In this document: in pieces, positions 8,989 through 18,824 of the stretch
Layout of the letters: every line of letters starts with the position of its first letter
Position numbering within the stretch: position 1 is the stretch's first letter
Assembly: GCF_043678055.1 (NCBI RefSeq)
Contig: NZ_JBHEQA010000003.1
Coordinates: 513,626 to 577,625 of the forward strand
Length of the DNA stretch: 64,000 nucleotides
Direction: 5' to 3'
Origin: Spongiimicrobium salis
Lineage (GTDB): Bacteria > Bacteroidota > Bacteroidia > Flavobacteriales > Flavobacteriaceae
Translations under genes and position numbers: made by a program
The notes under the pieces: model-generated
The model's database searches: none
What the model saw: the letters and a program-made list of their open reading frames with translations, nothing else
Told to the model about the DNA's origin: nothing

Positions 8989-10221
8989 ATGGAATACAAC
9001 CTACTCTTTTACAGTATTATTCTGATTTTATGCCTTCAATTTGTCATTGAGACCATTGTAGGGCATCTCAACGCACGGCAATTTAAAGCACCCCTTCCCG
9101 AAGAACTCCATGATGTTTTTGAGACCAACGATTACATTAAATCCCAAGCCTACAAAAAGGTAAATTATAATTTTGGTATCATTACCAGCTCATTTTCCTT
9201 TGTACTCACTTTGTTTTTTTTGAGTTTTGGTGGGTTTGAATGGATAGACAGTATTGCTCGGAACATCTCCGACCACCCTACTATAATTGCTTTGATTTTC
9301 TTTGGTATCATTATGATTGGCAGTGATATCATCACAATGCCTTTCTCCTATTACCGCACCTTTGTCATTGAAGAAAAGTTTGGTTTCAATACCACCACAA
9401 AAAGGGTCTTCTTTATGGATAAAATCAAAGGATGGATAATGACCGCCTTGTTTGGAGGTGGAATTTTGGCCTTGATCCTATGGTTTTTTCAATGGGCAGG
9501 CACTAACTTTTGGATATATGCCTGGGGCATTATTGCCCTATTTACGGTTTTCATGAATTTGTTTTATAGCCGTTTGATCGTTCCGTTGTTCAATAAACAA
9601 ACGCCATTGGAACAGGGGCCTCTAAAAGAAAAAATAGAGGCTTATGCCCAAAAGGTAGGCTTTGATCTGCAGCAAATTTTTGTTATCGATGGCTCCAAAA
9701 GATCCACTAAGGCCAACGCCTATTTTTCTGGCTTCGGAAAAGAAAAGCGCGTTACCTTATACGATACGCTGATCAATGACCTCAATGAAAATGAAATTGT
9801 CGCAGTACTGGCGCATGAAGTAGGGCACTACAAACGTCATCACATTATTTTCAATCTTGTTACATCTACTCTCCTTGTAGGGTTTACGCTCTACCTCCTA
9901 TCCCTTTTCATTAATAATCCCGAGGTTTCCTCGGCCATTGGCGTTAGTATTCCAAGTTTTCATGCCGCCCTAATAGGTTTTGGTATTTTATACAGTCCTA
10001 TTTCTGAAATTACAGGACTCGTCATGAATTATCTCTCTCGAAAATTTGAATATCAGGCAGATGATTATGCAAAAAACACCTTTGCTCCCATGCCCCTGAT
10101 CAGTTCCTTAAAAAAAATGTCAAAAAATAGCTTGAGCAATTTAACGCCCCATCCTGCTTATGTTTTTATGCATTATTCACATCCTCCACTAATCGCAAGA
10201 ATACGGAACCTAAAGGCATAA
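8989..10221 (+). CDS. M48-family membrane metallopeptidase (Ste24-like)
   Basis: A 410-residue integral membrane zinc protease of the Ste24/CAAX prenyl protease 1 group, which in bacteria acts in membrane protein quality control. Several hydrophobic segments fill residues 1-200; the zinc motif is VAVLAHEVGHYKRHH near residues 272-286, with the third ligand in EYQADDYAKN near residue 352. It ends in HPPLIARI, the usual closing motif of the family. Independent of its neighbours by spacing (147 nt upstream gap, 44 nt downstream). Confidence 0.9.
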   Translation: MEYNLLFYSIILILCLQFVIETIVGHLNARQFKAPLPEELHDVFETNDYIKSQAYKKVNYNFGIITSSFSFVLTLFFLSFGGFEWIDSIARNISDHPTIIALIFFGIIMIGSDIITMPFSYYRTFVIEEKFGFNTTTKRVFFMDKIKGWIMTALFGGGILALILWFFQWAGTNFWIYAWGIIALFTVFMNLFYSRLIVPLFNKQTPLEQGPLKEKIEAYAQKVGFDLQQIFVIDGSKRSTKANAYFSGFGKEKRVTLYDTLINDLNENEIVAVLAHEVGHYKRHHIIFNLVTSTLLVGFTLYLLSLFINNPEVSSAIGVSIPSFHAALIGFGILYSPISEITGLVMNYLSRKFEYQADDYAKNTFAPMPLISSLKKMSKNSLSNLTPHPAYVFMHYSHPPLIARIRNLKA

Positions 10222-10265
10222 TTTTTGTTGTGCAGTACTAAAGATTGTCTTATTTTTAATTTGTG

Positions 10266-12470
10266 ATGACCCAAGCAGCCATAGAAAAAGAAAATAAAGA
10301 AATTGCAAAGCAATACAAGGAATTGTTGCGCATAAGTTATCAGACGCTTACCAAGGAGGATAAAAAATTAATCCGCAATGCGTTTGACATTGCCGTAGAT
10401 GCACACAAAGATCAGCGAAGAAAATCTGGCGAAGCTTATATCTTTCACCCCATTGCGGTCGCGAAAATTGTGGCTTCGGAAATAGGATTGGATGCGGTAT
10501 CCATTGCTTCCGCCCTATTGCACGACGTTGTTGAAGATACCGAATATACATTGGTGGACATTGAACAAATGTTTGGCGAAACCGTGGCAAGGATTGTTGA
10601 CGGCCTTACGAAAATAGCACATCTAAAGAAAGATATGAATATCTCCCAGCAAGCGGAGAACTTCAGAAAAATGCTGCTTACGCTTCATGATGATGTACGG
10701 GTGATCATTATTAAAATTGCCGATCGCTATCACAATATGCTCACCATGGATTCCATGCCGGAGTACAAACAGGTAAAAATAGCTTCGGAAACCCTGTACA
10801 TCTACGCGCCATTGGCCCATAGAATTGGTTTGTATAATATTAAAACGGATTTAGAGGATTTAAGTTTAAAATATACAGAACCTGATGTTTATAATGATAT
10901 TCTAGGGAAAATTGAAAGTACCAAAGAAGAACAACAGGCCTACATTGATGATTTTTCCAATACCATTAAATCGTCTTTAGACAAAGAGCGACTCAACTAT
11001 TACATCAAAGGGCGGATGAAATCCATTTCTTCCATTCGTAAAAAGATGATCGCTCAAAGTGTCACTTTTGATGAGATCTATGACAAGTTTGCCATTCGGA
11101 TTATTTATACCTCCGATAAGCAAAATGAGAAGTTCCTGGCCTGGAAAATTTATTCTATTGTTACCGATAATTTCACCCCCAATCCTATTCGGCTTCGGGA
11201 TTGGATTTCCTCCCCCAAGTCTACAGGCTATGAGGCCCTGCATATCACGGTAATGGGCCCTGAGGGAAAATGGGTAGAAGTGCAGATCCGTAGTGAACGG
11301 ATGCATGAAATTGCGGAAAAAGGATATGCGGCGCACTTTAAATACAAACACGGAGATCAAAAAGAACAGGGGATAGAGATTTGGCTCAATAGGTTGCAGG
11401 AAGCCTTGGAAAATCCCGATACCAATGCTGTTGATTTTGTAGAGGAGTTTAAGTTAAACCTGTATTCCAAAGAGATCTTTGTTTTTACGCCGAAGGGAGA
11501 ATTGAAATCCCTCCCCAAAGGATCAACCCCGGTAGACTTTGCCTTTAACATTCATACAGAAGTGGGCATGCGCACGCGTGGCTCCAAAGTAAATGGAAAA
11601 CTAGTCCCCTTAAATACCTCATTAAAAAGCGGCGATCAAGTAGAAATTATCACCTCTGAGAGTGCCAAACCCAATCAAAGTTGGTTGGATTATGCCACTA
11701 CTGCTAGGGCCAGGGCCAAGATCAAATCTTCCTTAAAAGAAGAAAAGAAAGCCATTGCCTTGGAAGGCAAAGAGGTTTTGCGAAGAAAGTTAAAGTCCCA
11801 AAAAATAAATCTGAATGACGATACCATCAATAAGATGGTTATCTTCTTTAAGCTAAAGACAAGTTTGGATCTCTTTTACAGAATTGGGGTTGGAGCCATC
11901 GACAATCAAATGCTGAAGGATTTTGCCTCTTCCTATAACAATGCCTTCATCAGTTTCTTTAAAAATAAGATTCGCAGAAATCCCACTCCCGAAAATATCG
12001 ATAAGGAAGAGATTACGTCCAAATACGACACCTTGGTCTTTGGAAAGGAAGAGGAGAAACTGGAATACAAACTCTCCCAATGCTGCAATCCCATTCCGGG
12101 GGACGATGTCTTTGGATTTGTGAGTATCAATGAAGGGATCAAGGTCCATAAAAAAAATTGTCCCAATGCCATTTCCTTGCAATCCAACTATGCTTATAGG
12201 ATTATCGGTGCTAAATGGATCGATTCTTCCCAGGAAGAGTTTACTGCTCAAATACGGCTTACCGGGATTGATAATCTAGGGCTGGTCAGTAAAATCACGG
12301 ACATCATTTCCGGAAACATGCATGTAAACATGCGAAATATTAATTTTAGTACGGACGGCGGCACTTTTAGTGGTAAAATTACCGTGATGGTAAAAAACAA
12401 TTCGATCCTAAAAAAACTCATCAACAATTTAAAGCTAATTAACGGTATCGATAAAGTGTCCAGAATTTAA
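10266..12470 (+). CDS. RelA/SpoT-type (p)ppGpp synthetase/hydrolase
   Basis: A 734-residue cytoplasmic stringent-response enzyme. Domains in order: HD hydrolase (residues about 45-190, with IFHPIAVA and ALLHDVVEDT), synthetase (about 235-375, with KGRMKSISSIRKKM and RLRDWISSPKSTGYEALH), TGS (about 402-465), helical region, CC/zinc-finger-like segment (LSQCCNPIPGDDVFGF) and a C-terminal ACT domain. The catalytic loop reads RLRD where SpoT-type proteins have RxKD and monofunctional RelA has ExDD, so it groups with bifunctional enzymes. HD residues are intact, so both synthesis and hydrolysis are expected. GTG at 10263 is an alternative start one codon earlier. Confidence 0.93.
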   Translation: MTQAAIEKENKEIAKQYKELLRISYQTLTKEDKKLIRNAFDIAVDAHKDQRRKSGEAYIFHPIAVAKIVASEIGLDAVSIASALLHDVVEDTEYTLVDIEQMFGETVARIVDGLTKIAHLKKDMNISQQAENFRKMLLTLHDDVRVIIIKIADRYHNMLTMDSMPEYKQVKIASETLYIYAPLAHRIGLYNIKTDLEDLSLKYTEPDVYNDILGKIESTKEEQQAYIDDFSNTIKSSLDKERLNYYIKGRMKSISSIRKKMIAQSVTFDEIYDKFAIRIIYTSDKQNEKFLAWKIYSIVTDNFTPNPIRLRDWISSPKSTGYEALHITVMGPEGKWVEVQIRSERMHEIAEKGYAAHFKYKHGDQKEQGIEIWLNRLQEALENPDTNAVDFVEEFKLNLYSKEIFVFTPKGELKSLPKGSTPVDFAFNIHTEVGMRTRGSKVNGKLVPLNTSLKSGDQVEIITSESAKPNQSWLDYATTARARAKIKSSLKEEKKAIALEGKEVLRRKLKSQKINLNDDTINKMVIFFKLKTSLDLFYRIGVGAIDNQMLKDFASSYNNAFISFFKNKIRRNPTPENIDKEEITSKYDTLVFGKEEEKLEYKLSQCCNPIPGDDVFGFVSINEGIKVHKKNCPNAISLQSNYAYRIIGAKWIDSSQEEFTAQIRLTGIDNLGLVSKITDIISGNMHVNMRNINFSTDGGTFSGKITVMVKNNSILKKLINNLKLINGIDKVSRI

Positions 12471-12480
12471 ATTTTAACTG

Positions 12481-12488
12481 TACATTTG
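12481..12488 (+). promoter_or_regulatory. -7 promoter box for fur-purA
   Basis: TACATTTG lies 18 nt before the ATG at 12507, allowing a leader of about 12 nt. Confidence 0.5.
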
Positions 12489-12506
12489 CACATTAATGCA
12501 ATTGCT

Positions 12507-12962
12507 ATGGGCAATACTAAAAATCAAGAGATAGTAAAAAACGTATTCACCACATTTCTGGAGGATAACGGACATCGGAAAACACCTGAACGCTACGCTA
12601 TACTTCAGGAAATCTACGATCATGAAGATCATTTTGACATAGAGTCACTCTATCTCATGATGAAAAATAAAAACTACAGGGTAAGTCGTGCAACCCTCTA
12701 CAATACCATTGAACTTTTATTGGATTGTAAATTGGTACGAAAACATCAGTTTGGCAAGAACCAGGCGCAATATGAAAAATCGTATTTCGACCGCCAACAC
12801 GATCATGTTATTCTTACAGATACCGGGGAAGTGATGGAATTTTGCGACCCTCGTATTCAATCTATCAAAAAAACGATTGAAGAGGTTTTTGATATCAAAA
12901 TCACCAATCATTCGCTATACTTCTATGGCACCAAGAACACGGAAAAAGACACAACTAATTAA
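12507..12962 (+). CDS. Fur-family transcriptional regulator without the CxxC zinc motif
   Basis: A 151-residue Fur/Zur/PerR-type regulator. The winged helix covers residues about 20-85 (DNGHRKTPERYAILQEI and RVSRATLYNTIELLLD). In the dimer domain the usual HDHLxCxxCGxVxEF block reads RQHDHVILTDTGEVMEFCD: the first metal histidines remain, but both cysteines of the CxxC structural zinc site are replaced by Thr. Regulatory-site histidines persist. It sits 14 nt ahead of purA, an arrangement common in Flavobacteriaceae, and shares its promoter. The TTG at 12486 overlaps the promoter box and is rejected as start. Confidence 0.88.
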   Translation: MGNTKNQEIVKNVFTTFLEDNGHRKTPERYAILQEIYDHEDHFDIESLYLMMKNKNYRVSRATLYNTIELLLDCKLVRKHQFGKNQAQYEKSYFDRQHDHVILTDTGEVMEFCDPRIQSIKKTIEEVFDIKITNHSLYFYGTKNTEKDTTN

Positions 12963-12976
12963 TTTAAGATAAATAC

Positions 12977-14248
12977 ATGGCAGTAGATTTACTACTAGGA
13001 CTACAGTGGGGAGACGAGGGAAAAGGAAAAATCGTTGATGTACTCACTAAAAATTATGATATCATTGCACGTTTTCAAGGAGGGCCCAATGCCGGACACA
13101 CTTTAGAGTTTGATGGCATTAAACATGTTCTTCATACAATTCCTTCCGGGATTTTTCATAAAAATGCCATTAACATTGTTGGGAACGGCGTTGTGATCGA
13201 TCCTGTAATTTTTCAAAAAGAATTGGATAATCTCGATAAATTTAAAATCGACATTAAAGCTAAACTTTTTGTATCTAGAAAAGCCCATCTTATTCTGCCA
13301 ACGCACCGTCTTTTGGATGCGGCATCGGAAACTGCCAAAGGGAAGGCAAAAATTGGTTCTACCCTAAAAGGCATCGGCCCCACCTATATGGATAAAACCG
13401 GTAGAAACGGTATGCGTATTGGGGATTTGGAATTCTCTGATTGGAAAGAGAAATACCGAGCTTTGGCCAATAAGCACGAAGCCATGATCGGCTTTTACAA
13501 TGTAGATATTCAGTATGACTTGCAAGAGCTGGAGGCCGACTTCTTTGAGGCGGTTGAAGCGTTGAAGAAATTAACCTTCATAGACAGTGAAGAGTATTTA
13601 TTCCAGGCACAGGCAGAAGGCAAAAAAATCCTTGCTGAAGGTGCCCAAGGATCTTTGTTAGATATTGATTTTGGAACCTACCCCTTTGTAACTTCTTCCA
13701 ATACCACCGCTGCAGGAGCCTGTACCGGTCTGGGGGTTGCCCCTAACAAAATAGGCGACGTCAAAGGTATTTTCAAAGCCTATACCACTCGTGTGGGAAG
13801 TGGCCCCTTCCCAACGGAACTCTTCGATGAAGATGGGGAAACCATGGGACGTGTAGGAAATGAGTTTGGCGCTACTACCGGAAGACCCAGACGCTGTGGG
13901 TGGCTAGATCTTGTAGCCCTAAAGTATGCGGTTCAAATTAACGGAGTCACAGAATTAATGATGATGAAAGCCGATGTTTTAAGTGGCTTTAAAACCTTAA
14001 AAGTATGCACGGCCTACACGTATAAAGGAAAGGAAATTTCGCATTTGCCCTATAATATTGAAGATGACCATATACAACCGGTATATACCGAAATGAAGGG
14101 ATGGGACAAAGATTTGACCAAAATGAGCAAAGCGGAAGAGCTTCCCGCAACATTAAATGATTATATTGATTTCTTGGAAAAAGAACTCCAAGTTCCTATT
14201 AAAATTGTATCCGTAGGTCCGGATCGTACCCAGACCATACACCGATAA
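12977..14248 (+). CDS. purA: Adenylosuccinate synthetase
   Basis: A 423-residue enzyme of de novo AMP synthesis, joining aspartate to IMP with GTP. It opens with LLLGLQWGDEGKGKIVD (GTP-binding, catalytic Asp), followed by GGPNAGHTL (catalytic His), GSTLKGIGPTYMDKTGRNG and TTTGRPRRCGW-type loop text (GATTGRPRRCGWLD), all intact. Length matches the family. It is the second gene after the Fur regulator and ends at a 12-bp perfect hairpin. Confidence 0.97.
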   Translation: MAVDLLLGLQWGDEGKGKIVDVLTKNYDIIARFQGGPNAGHTLEFDGIKHVLHTIPSGIFHKNAINIVGNGVVIDPVIFQKELDNLDKFKIDIKAKLFVSRKAHLILPTHRLLDAASETAKGKAKIGSTLKGIGPTYMDKTGRNGMRIGDLEFSDWKEKYRALANKHEAMIGFYNVDIQYDLQELEADFFEAVEALKKLTFIDSEEYLFQAQAEGKKILAEGAQGSLLDIDFGTYPFVTSSNTTAAGACTGLGVAPNKIGDVKGIFKAYTTRVGSGPFPTELFDEDGETMGRVGNEFGATTGRPRRCGWLDLVALKYAVQINGVTELMMMKADVLSGFKTLKVCTAYTYKGKEISHLPYNIEDDHIQPVYTEMKGWDKDLTKMSKAEELPATLNDYIDFLEKELQVPIKIVSVGPDRTQTIHR

Positions 14249-14259
14249 TAGTCTTTTGG

Positions 14260-14289
14260 ACCTATCCGATTTTTTCGAATCGGATAGGT
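14260..14289 (+). terminator. Hairpin after purA
   Basis: Perfect 12-bp arms ACCTATCCGATT and AATCGGATAGGT with a TTTTCG loop. The stem can be lengthened with imperfect TTTGG/CCAAA pairing. There is no T-run after it, so it is a weak intrinsic terminator or an RNA stabiliser. Confidence 0.6.
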
Positions 14290-14340
14290 CTCCAAATATT
14301 AAAACTATCCCAATCCGGCATCTTCTCTATCAAAAAATCC

Positions 14341-14348
14341 TATTTTTG
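14341..14348 (+). promoter_or_regulatory. -7 promoter box for the OstA-like gene
   Basis: TATTTTTG, 17 nt before the TTG start at 14366. Confidence 0.4.
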
Positions 14349-14365
14349 ATTAAAATTATCTCGTC

Positions 14366-16057
14366 TTGCACAAGTTTAGCGTATTCATCATTATACTGTT
14401 TTTTACTTTCAAAGGCTTTGCCCAAGAAGAGCCCAAAGAGGGGAAACAAATTAATATTGTACATGGTGCAAATTTCACTAAGGATGAAAGTCGTTTCCCG
14501 GGAGCTACAATTTTCAGTAAAGACACCAGACAGATTCAATTTGAACATCAAGGGGCAGATCTTTGGTGTGATGTAGCGATCCTGTATCGTGCAGAAAACC
14601 GACTTCGCGCTTTGGGCAACGTACGACTCAAACAAGGCGATTCCGTTCAGATGACCAGTGGAGTCGTAAATTATTATGGAGATATTAAATTGGCCAAGGC
14701 AGAAGAAAATGTGGTCCTTACCAATGTAAATACTACAGTAAAAACAGATACACTCTATTTTGATCGTGAAAATCAGGAAGCCTACTATAAGGATTTTGGC
14801 ACCGTAATAGACTCTACCAATACGCTTACCAGTGAAATTGGAAAATATTTTATTACCACCAAAAAAGCACAATTTTTGGATAGTGTCCATATTAAAAATC
14901 CAGAATTGGTCATTGATTCGGAACGCTTGGACTATTATACCACTTCTAAAAATGCATACTTATATGGACCTTCCACAATTACAGGGGAGGCCTACAAAAT
15001 GTATTGTGAACGCGGTTTCTATGATACTAAGATCGAAAGCGGATACGGTATTAAAAATACGCGTATTGATTATAACGACCGTATTATTGAAGGGGACAGT
15101 CTTTTCTTCGATAAGGCTACGGAGTTCGCTTCTGCCACAAATAATATTGTAATCACGGACACGATAAACAAAGGGATTATCCGGGCACATTATGCCGAAG
15201 TGTATAAAGCAAAGGATTCCATATTCGCCACCAAAAGGGCCATTTCTATTAGTGAAGTACAAAACGACTCTATCTATGTGCATGGCGATACGTTGATGAT
15301 TACGGGCAAAGCCGATGAGCGTATTCTTCGCGCCTTCCGAAATGCAAAATTTTATAAAACAGACCTCAGCGGAAAGTGCGATTCCATCCATTTTGATGAA
15401 AAAACAGGCGTAACGCAGTTGATTACAGAGCCCATCTTATGGAACGGTCAAAATCAAATGACCGGGGATAGTATCCATTTGATTTCCAATTTGGAAACAG
15501 AAAAACTAGATTCTTTAAAAGTATTGAACAATGCCTTTGTCGTGGCTTTGGATACCATTAGCAAAACAGGATACAATCAGGCCAAAGGCAGGGATATGTT
15601 TGGGCAATTTGTGGATAATGAATTAAAAATCATCGATCTAGTCAAAAACACCGAGGTTATCTATTATATGTACAATGATGAACAAGAGCTCATAGGCATT
15701 AATAAGACCATTTGTAGCGCCATACGCCTATTATTGGCAAACAGTGATATACAAGACATTACTTTTTTCACCAATCCGGATGGAGATATCTATCCAGAAG
15801 TGGATCTTCCGGAAGAGCAGCGAAAACTCAAAGGTTTTATATGGCGGGGCAGTGAACGCCTGCGGAGTGTCGATGACCTTTTTGATGCCGATGACAATGC
15901 TATTGAATTGGTAAAGATCAGGGGAATCAATAGTCCTATTGATATTGAAGCGGAAGAAGAGGAACGGGATCAGAACGAAGGAGACCCCATCAACAAGATT
16001 CCCCCTTCCAACAACAAAGCCATAAAAACCAAAACTCCCAAGAAAGTCGTTAAATAA
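14366..16057 (+). CDS. OstA-like (LptA/LptD N-domain family) secreted protein
   Basis: A 563-residue protein with a signal peptide (MHKFSVFIIILFFTFKGFAQ) and a beta-jellyroll stretch of the OstA/LptA type used in lipopolysaccharide transport across the periplasm. Repeated strand motifs such as ALGNVRLKQGDSVQM, TDTLYFDRENQEAYY and RIIEGDSLFFDKAT (roughly residues 60-330) support this. The C-terminal tail is acidic then basic and Pro-rich. It starts with TTG: an in-frame stop at 14351-14353 leaves no ATG compatible with the signal peptide. Bacteroidota commonly carry such an extra OstA protein; its exact place in the Lpt bridge is inference. Confidence 0.82.
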   Translation: MHKFSVFIIILFFTFKGFAQEEPKEGKQINIVHGANFTKDESRFPGATIFSKDTRQIQFEHQGADLWCDVAILYRAENRLRALGNVRLKQGDSVQMTSGVVNYYGDIKLAKAEENVVLTNVNTTVKTDTLYFDRENQEAYYKDFGTVIDSTNTLTSEIGKYFITTKKAQFLDSVHIKNPELVIDSERLDYYTTSKNAYLYGPSTITGEAYKMYCERGFYDTKIESGYGIKNTRIDYNDRIIEGDSLFFDKATEFASATNNIVITDTINKGIIRAHYAEVYKAKDSIFATKRAISISEVQNDSIYVHGDTLMITGKADERILRAFRNAKFYKTDLSGKCDSIHFDEKTGVTQLITEPILWNGQNQMTGDSIHLISNLETEKLDSLKVLNNAFVVALDTISKTGYNQAKGRDMFGQFVDNELKIIDLVKNTEVIYYMYNDEQELIGINKTICSAIRLLLANSDIQDITFFTNPDGDIYPEVDLPEEQRKLKGFIWRGSERLRSVDDLFDADDNAIELVKIRGINSPIDIEAEEEERDQNEGDPINKIPPSNNKAIKTKTPKKVVK

Positions 16058-16122
16058 GTTTTCAAAGGTCAAACTCCGACTTAGAAAATTTCATTTAGCA
16101 GAAAGCAATTTTCAACGGTAGC

Positions 16123-17304
16123 ATGAAAGAAGATTTCTTAAAATATCAGGCACAAACCAGTCCGTATCCCTTGGCCTTGGAAGTATCCCATGCGCAAGGG
16201 AGTTATATTTACGACACTAAGGGCAAGGCATATTTGGATTTCGTTGCCGGAGTTTCTGCCTGTAGCTTAGGACATTGTCACCCTAGAATAGTAGAGGCCA
16301 TACAACAACAAAGTGAAAAATACCTGCATGTAATGGTGTATGGGGAATACATTCAATCTCCTGCCGTAACCTATACCAAATTGTTGGCTTCACTACTTCC
16401 ATCCCCTTTGGAGACTACCTATTTGGTAAATTCTGGGACGGAGGCTATGGAAGGGGCACTGAAGTTAGCGCGAAGACATACAGGGCGTTCGCAAATCATA
16501 GCAGCCCATGGAGCGTATCATGGAAATACTATGGGTAGTCTTAGTCTTATGGGCTATGAAGCCCGAAAAGGTGCTTTTAGGCCTTTGATTACGGATATTT
16601 CTTTTATTCACTTTAATATCGAGGCCGACTTAGCGCGTATTACCACAAAGACCGCCGCCGTTGTTTTGGAAACCATACAGGGAGGTGCAGGCTTCATCTG
16701 TCCGCAAAAAGAGTATCTTAAAAAGGTAAGGGCACGTTGTAATGCAGTTGGCGCCCTATTGATATTGGATGAGATTCAACCCGGATTTGGTAGAACTGGA
16801 AAGCTATTTGCATTCCAGCATTATCAATGCATTCCAGATATCCTAGTCATGGGAAAGGGTATGGCCGGAGGCCTTCCCGTAGGTGCATTCACCGCTTCAA
16901 AAGAAATGATGGGCAGTTTACAGGAACGACCTGCCCTTGGACACATCACTACCTTTGGGGGAAATCCAGTTATCGCGGCAGCTTCCCTAGCCACTTTACG
17001 TGAAATCACCGAAACCAACCTTATGGCCGAAAGTTTAAAAAAGGAGCAGTTGTTCCGAAGCCTATTGGTTCACAGACACATAAAAGAGATAAGGGGCAAA
17101 GGTTTAATGCTTGCTTTAATTCTTGAACATCCGGAAATGGTAAATAGCCTCGTCTTGAAAAGTGCGGAAAAAGGATTAATTCTTTTTTGGTTGCTCTTTG
17201 AACCCAAAGCCGTTCGCATTTCTCCTCCCTTGACCATTTCAACGGCCGAAATACAGGAAGGTTGCCGTATTATTCTGGACCTTTTGGATCAGTACAAGGC
17301 TTAA
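16123..17304 (+). CDS. Class III PLP-dependent aminotransferase
   Basis: A 393-residue cytoplasmic aminotransferase of the acetylornithine/ornithine/4-aminobutyrate group. Signatures: FVAGVSACSLGHCHPRIVEA, NSGTEAMEGALKLARRHTGR (phosphate-binding), LILDEIQPGFGRTGKLFAFQ and the PLP-lysine loop MGKGMAGGLPVGAF. No neighbouring arginine-biosynthesis genes are present, so the amino donor is uncertain. A second, distinct class III enzyme (ornithine aminotransferase) is encoded at 48.2-49.5 kb. Confidence 0.88.
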   Translation: MKEDFLKYQAQTSPYPLALEVSHAQGSYIYDTKGKAYLDFVAGVSACSLGHCHPRIVEAIQQQSEKYLHVMVYGEYIQSPAVTYTKLLASLLPSPLETTYLVNSGTEAMEGALKLARRHTGRSQIIAAHGAYHGNTMGSLSLMGYEARKGAFRPLITDISFIHFNIEADLARITTKTAAVVLETIQGGAGFICPQKEYLKKVRARCNAVGALLILDEIQPGFGRTGKLFAFQHYQCIPDILVMGKGMAGGLPVGAFTASKEMMGSLQERPALGHITTFGGNPVIAAASLATLREITETNLMAESLKKEQLFRSLLVHRHIKEIRGKGLMLALILEHPEMVNSLVLKSAEKGLILFWLLFEPKAVRISPPLTISTAEIQEGCRIILDLLDQYKA

Positions 17305-17402
17305 GCTGTTAACTATTTTGTTAATAATATAGCACCTGATCAGAAACAAAGAGACTTTCAAAATAGTAATTTTAATAAAACCATTTAACCCAAAATGTTT
17401 TT

Positions 17403-18803
17403 ATGGCATTAGAATCCAACGAAAGGCCTGATCGCTCCATACATAAATTTGAATCCATGTTAAAGACCGATGATGTCTATTTTTTTGATGCGGAGGACTT
17501 TGAGGATATTATTCACCATTATCTGAACAATGGAAAAATTGCACTGGCCAAAAAAGCAATAAAAATAAGCTTGCAGCAACACCCTGATGTCATTCAATTA
17601 AAATTATTGGATATTGAAGTGCTGGTATTCGAGAACAACTTGGAAATAGCGGAACGCTTGTTGGACGAATTACAACTGCTTGATGGAACCAATGAAGAGA
17701 TTTATATTCAACGTGCCAATATTCATTCCAAAAAAGACAATCACGAAGAAGCCATTAAACTATTGAAAAGCGCTTTGGAGCTTAGCAATGAGTCCTTGGA
17801 TATCTATTCGCTCTTAGGCATGGAATATTTGTTTTTGGACAACTTTGAATTGGCCAAGGAGAATTTCAAAAAATGTGTTCATTTTGACCAACAAGATTAC
17901 TCCTCGCTCTACAATGTTGTTTATTGTTATGAATTCTTGGAAGATTATGAGGGCGCCATTCTGTATTTAAACGATTACCTGGAACGAAATCCCTACTGTG
18001 AAGTAGCATGGCATCAATTGGGAAAACAATACATTTCAAAAAATATGCTTCGGGAAGCCCTTAGTTGTTTTGATTTTGCCATTATTTCGGATGACACCTT
18101 TATTGGGGCCTATTTTGAAAAGGGGAAAGTCTTGGAAAAGCTGGGAAAATATGCGGAAGCCATTGAAAATTATGAGACGACCATAAAAATGGAAGATCCC
18201 ACCTCCCATGCTTATCTCCGTATTGGGAAATGTCATGAAAAATTGAACAATGATGATATGGCCAAGTATTATTATTATCACACAGTTCACGAAGACCCTC
18301 TTTTAGACAAAGGATGGCTAGCCATAACAGATTTCTACTACCGTAAGGAAGACTACAACAAAGCACTCTATTATATTAACAAGGCCATTAATATAGACGA
18401 AGAAAATCCATTATACTGGAAAATTTCGGCCAAGATCAATGAGCAATTGGGACAATTTGAAGCCTCCGATTTTTCATTTAAACAGGCGGTGGATCTTGGA
18501 AATTACGAATTGGACACTTGGATTTCATGGGCCAATGTGGTTTTAATCAATGGGGATTGCCATTCAGCAGTCCAAATTTTATTACAAGGATTGGAATTTT
18601 ACCCAGAAGAAGCGGAGTTGGAGTATAAAATAGCGGGTATTTATCTCTTAATGAACGATAAGATAAAAGCAGAATCCCGATTCGTCCATGCATTGCATAC
18701 CGATTTTGAAAAAATCAGTGTATTTCAGGAATCCTTTCCGCAATTCTATAGTTCCGAATGGGCTAAAAACATTATTGGGAATATTAAAAAGCCTTCCAGT
18801 TAA
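17403..18803 (+). CDS. Tetratricopeptide-repeat protein
   Basis: A 466-residue cytoplasmic scaffold made of about ten TPR motifs (for example AWHQLGKQYISKNMLREALS and AYLRIGKCHEKLNNDDMAKY). No signal peptide or membrane segment is seen. It begins with an acidic N-terminus. It lies directly upstream of two DUF368 membrane proteins, 21 nt from the first. The partner is unknown. Confidence 0.85.
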   Translation: MALESNERPDRSIHKFESMLKTDDVYFFDAEDFEDIIHHYLNNGKIALAKKAIKISLQQHPDVIQLKLLDIEVLVFENNLEIAERLLDELQLLDGTNEEIYIQRANIHSKKDNHEEAIKLLKSALELSNESLDIYSLLGMEYLFLDNFELAKENFKKCVHFDQQDYSSLYNVVYCYEFLEDYEGAILYLNDYLERNPYCEVAWHQLGKQYISKNMLREALSCFDFAIISDDTFIGAYFEKGKVLEKLGKYAEAIENYETTIKMEDPTSHAYLRIGKCHEKLNNDDMAKYYYYHTVHEDPLLDKGWLAITDFYYRKEDYNKALYYINKAINIDEENPLYWKISAKINEQLGQFEASDFSFKQAVDLGNYELDTWISWANVVLINGDCHSAVQILLQGLEFYPEEAELEYKIAGIYLLMNDKIKAESRFVHALHTDFEKISVFQESFPQFYSSEWAKNIIGNIKKPSS

Positions 18804-18809
18804 AAAAAC

Positions 18810-18817
18810 TATTTTTG
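18810..18817 (+). promoter_or_regulatory. -7 promoter box abutting first DUF368 gene
   Basis: TATTTTTG ends 7 nt before the ATG at 18825, so transcription could start at or just before the start codon (or allow use of the second ATG at 18831). Confidence 0.4.
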
Positions 18818-18824
18818 TTTTTTT

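Noticed and set aside
12486..12506. TTG start for the Fur gene giving a longer N-terminus
   Set aside because: It falls inside the -7 promoter box, so it could not be in the transcript; the ATG at 12507 is used.
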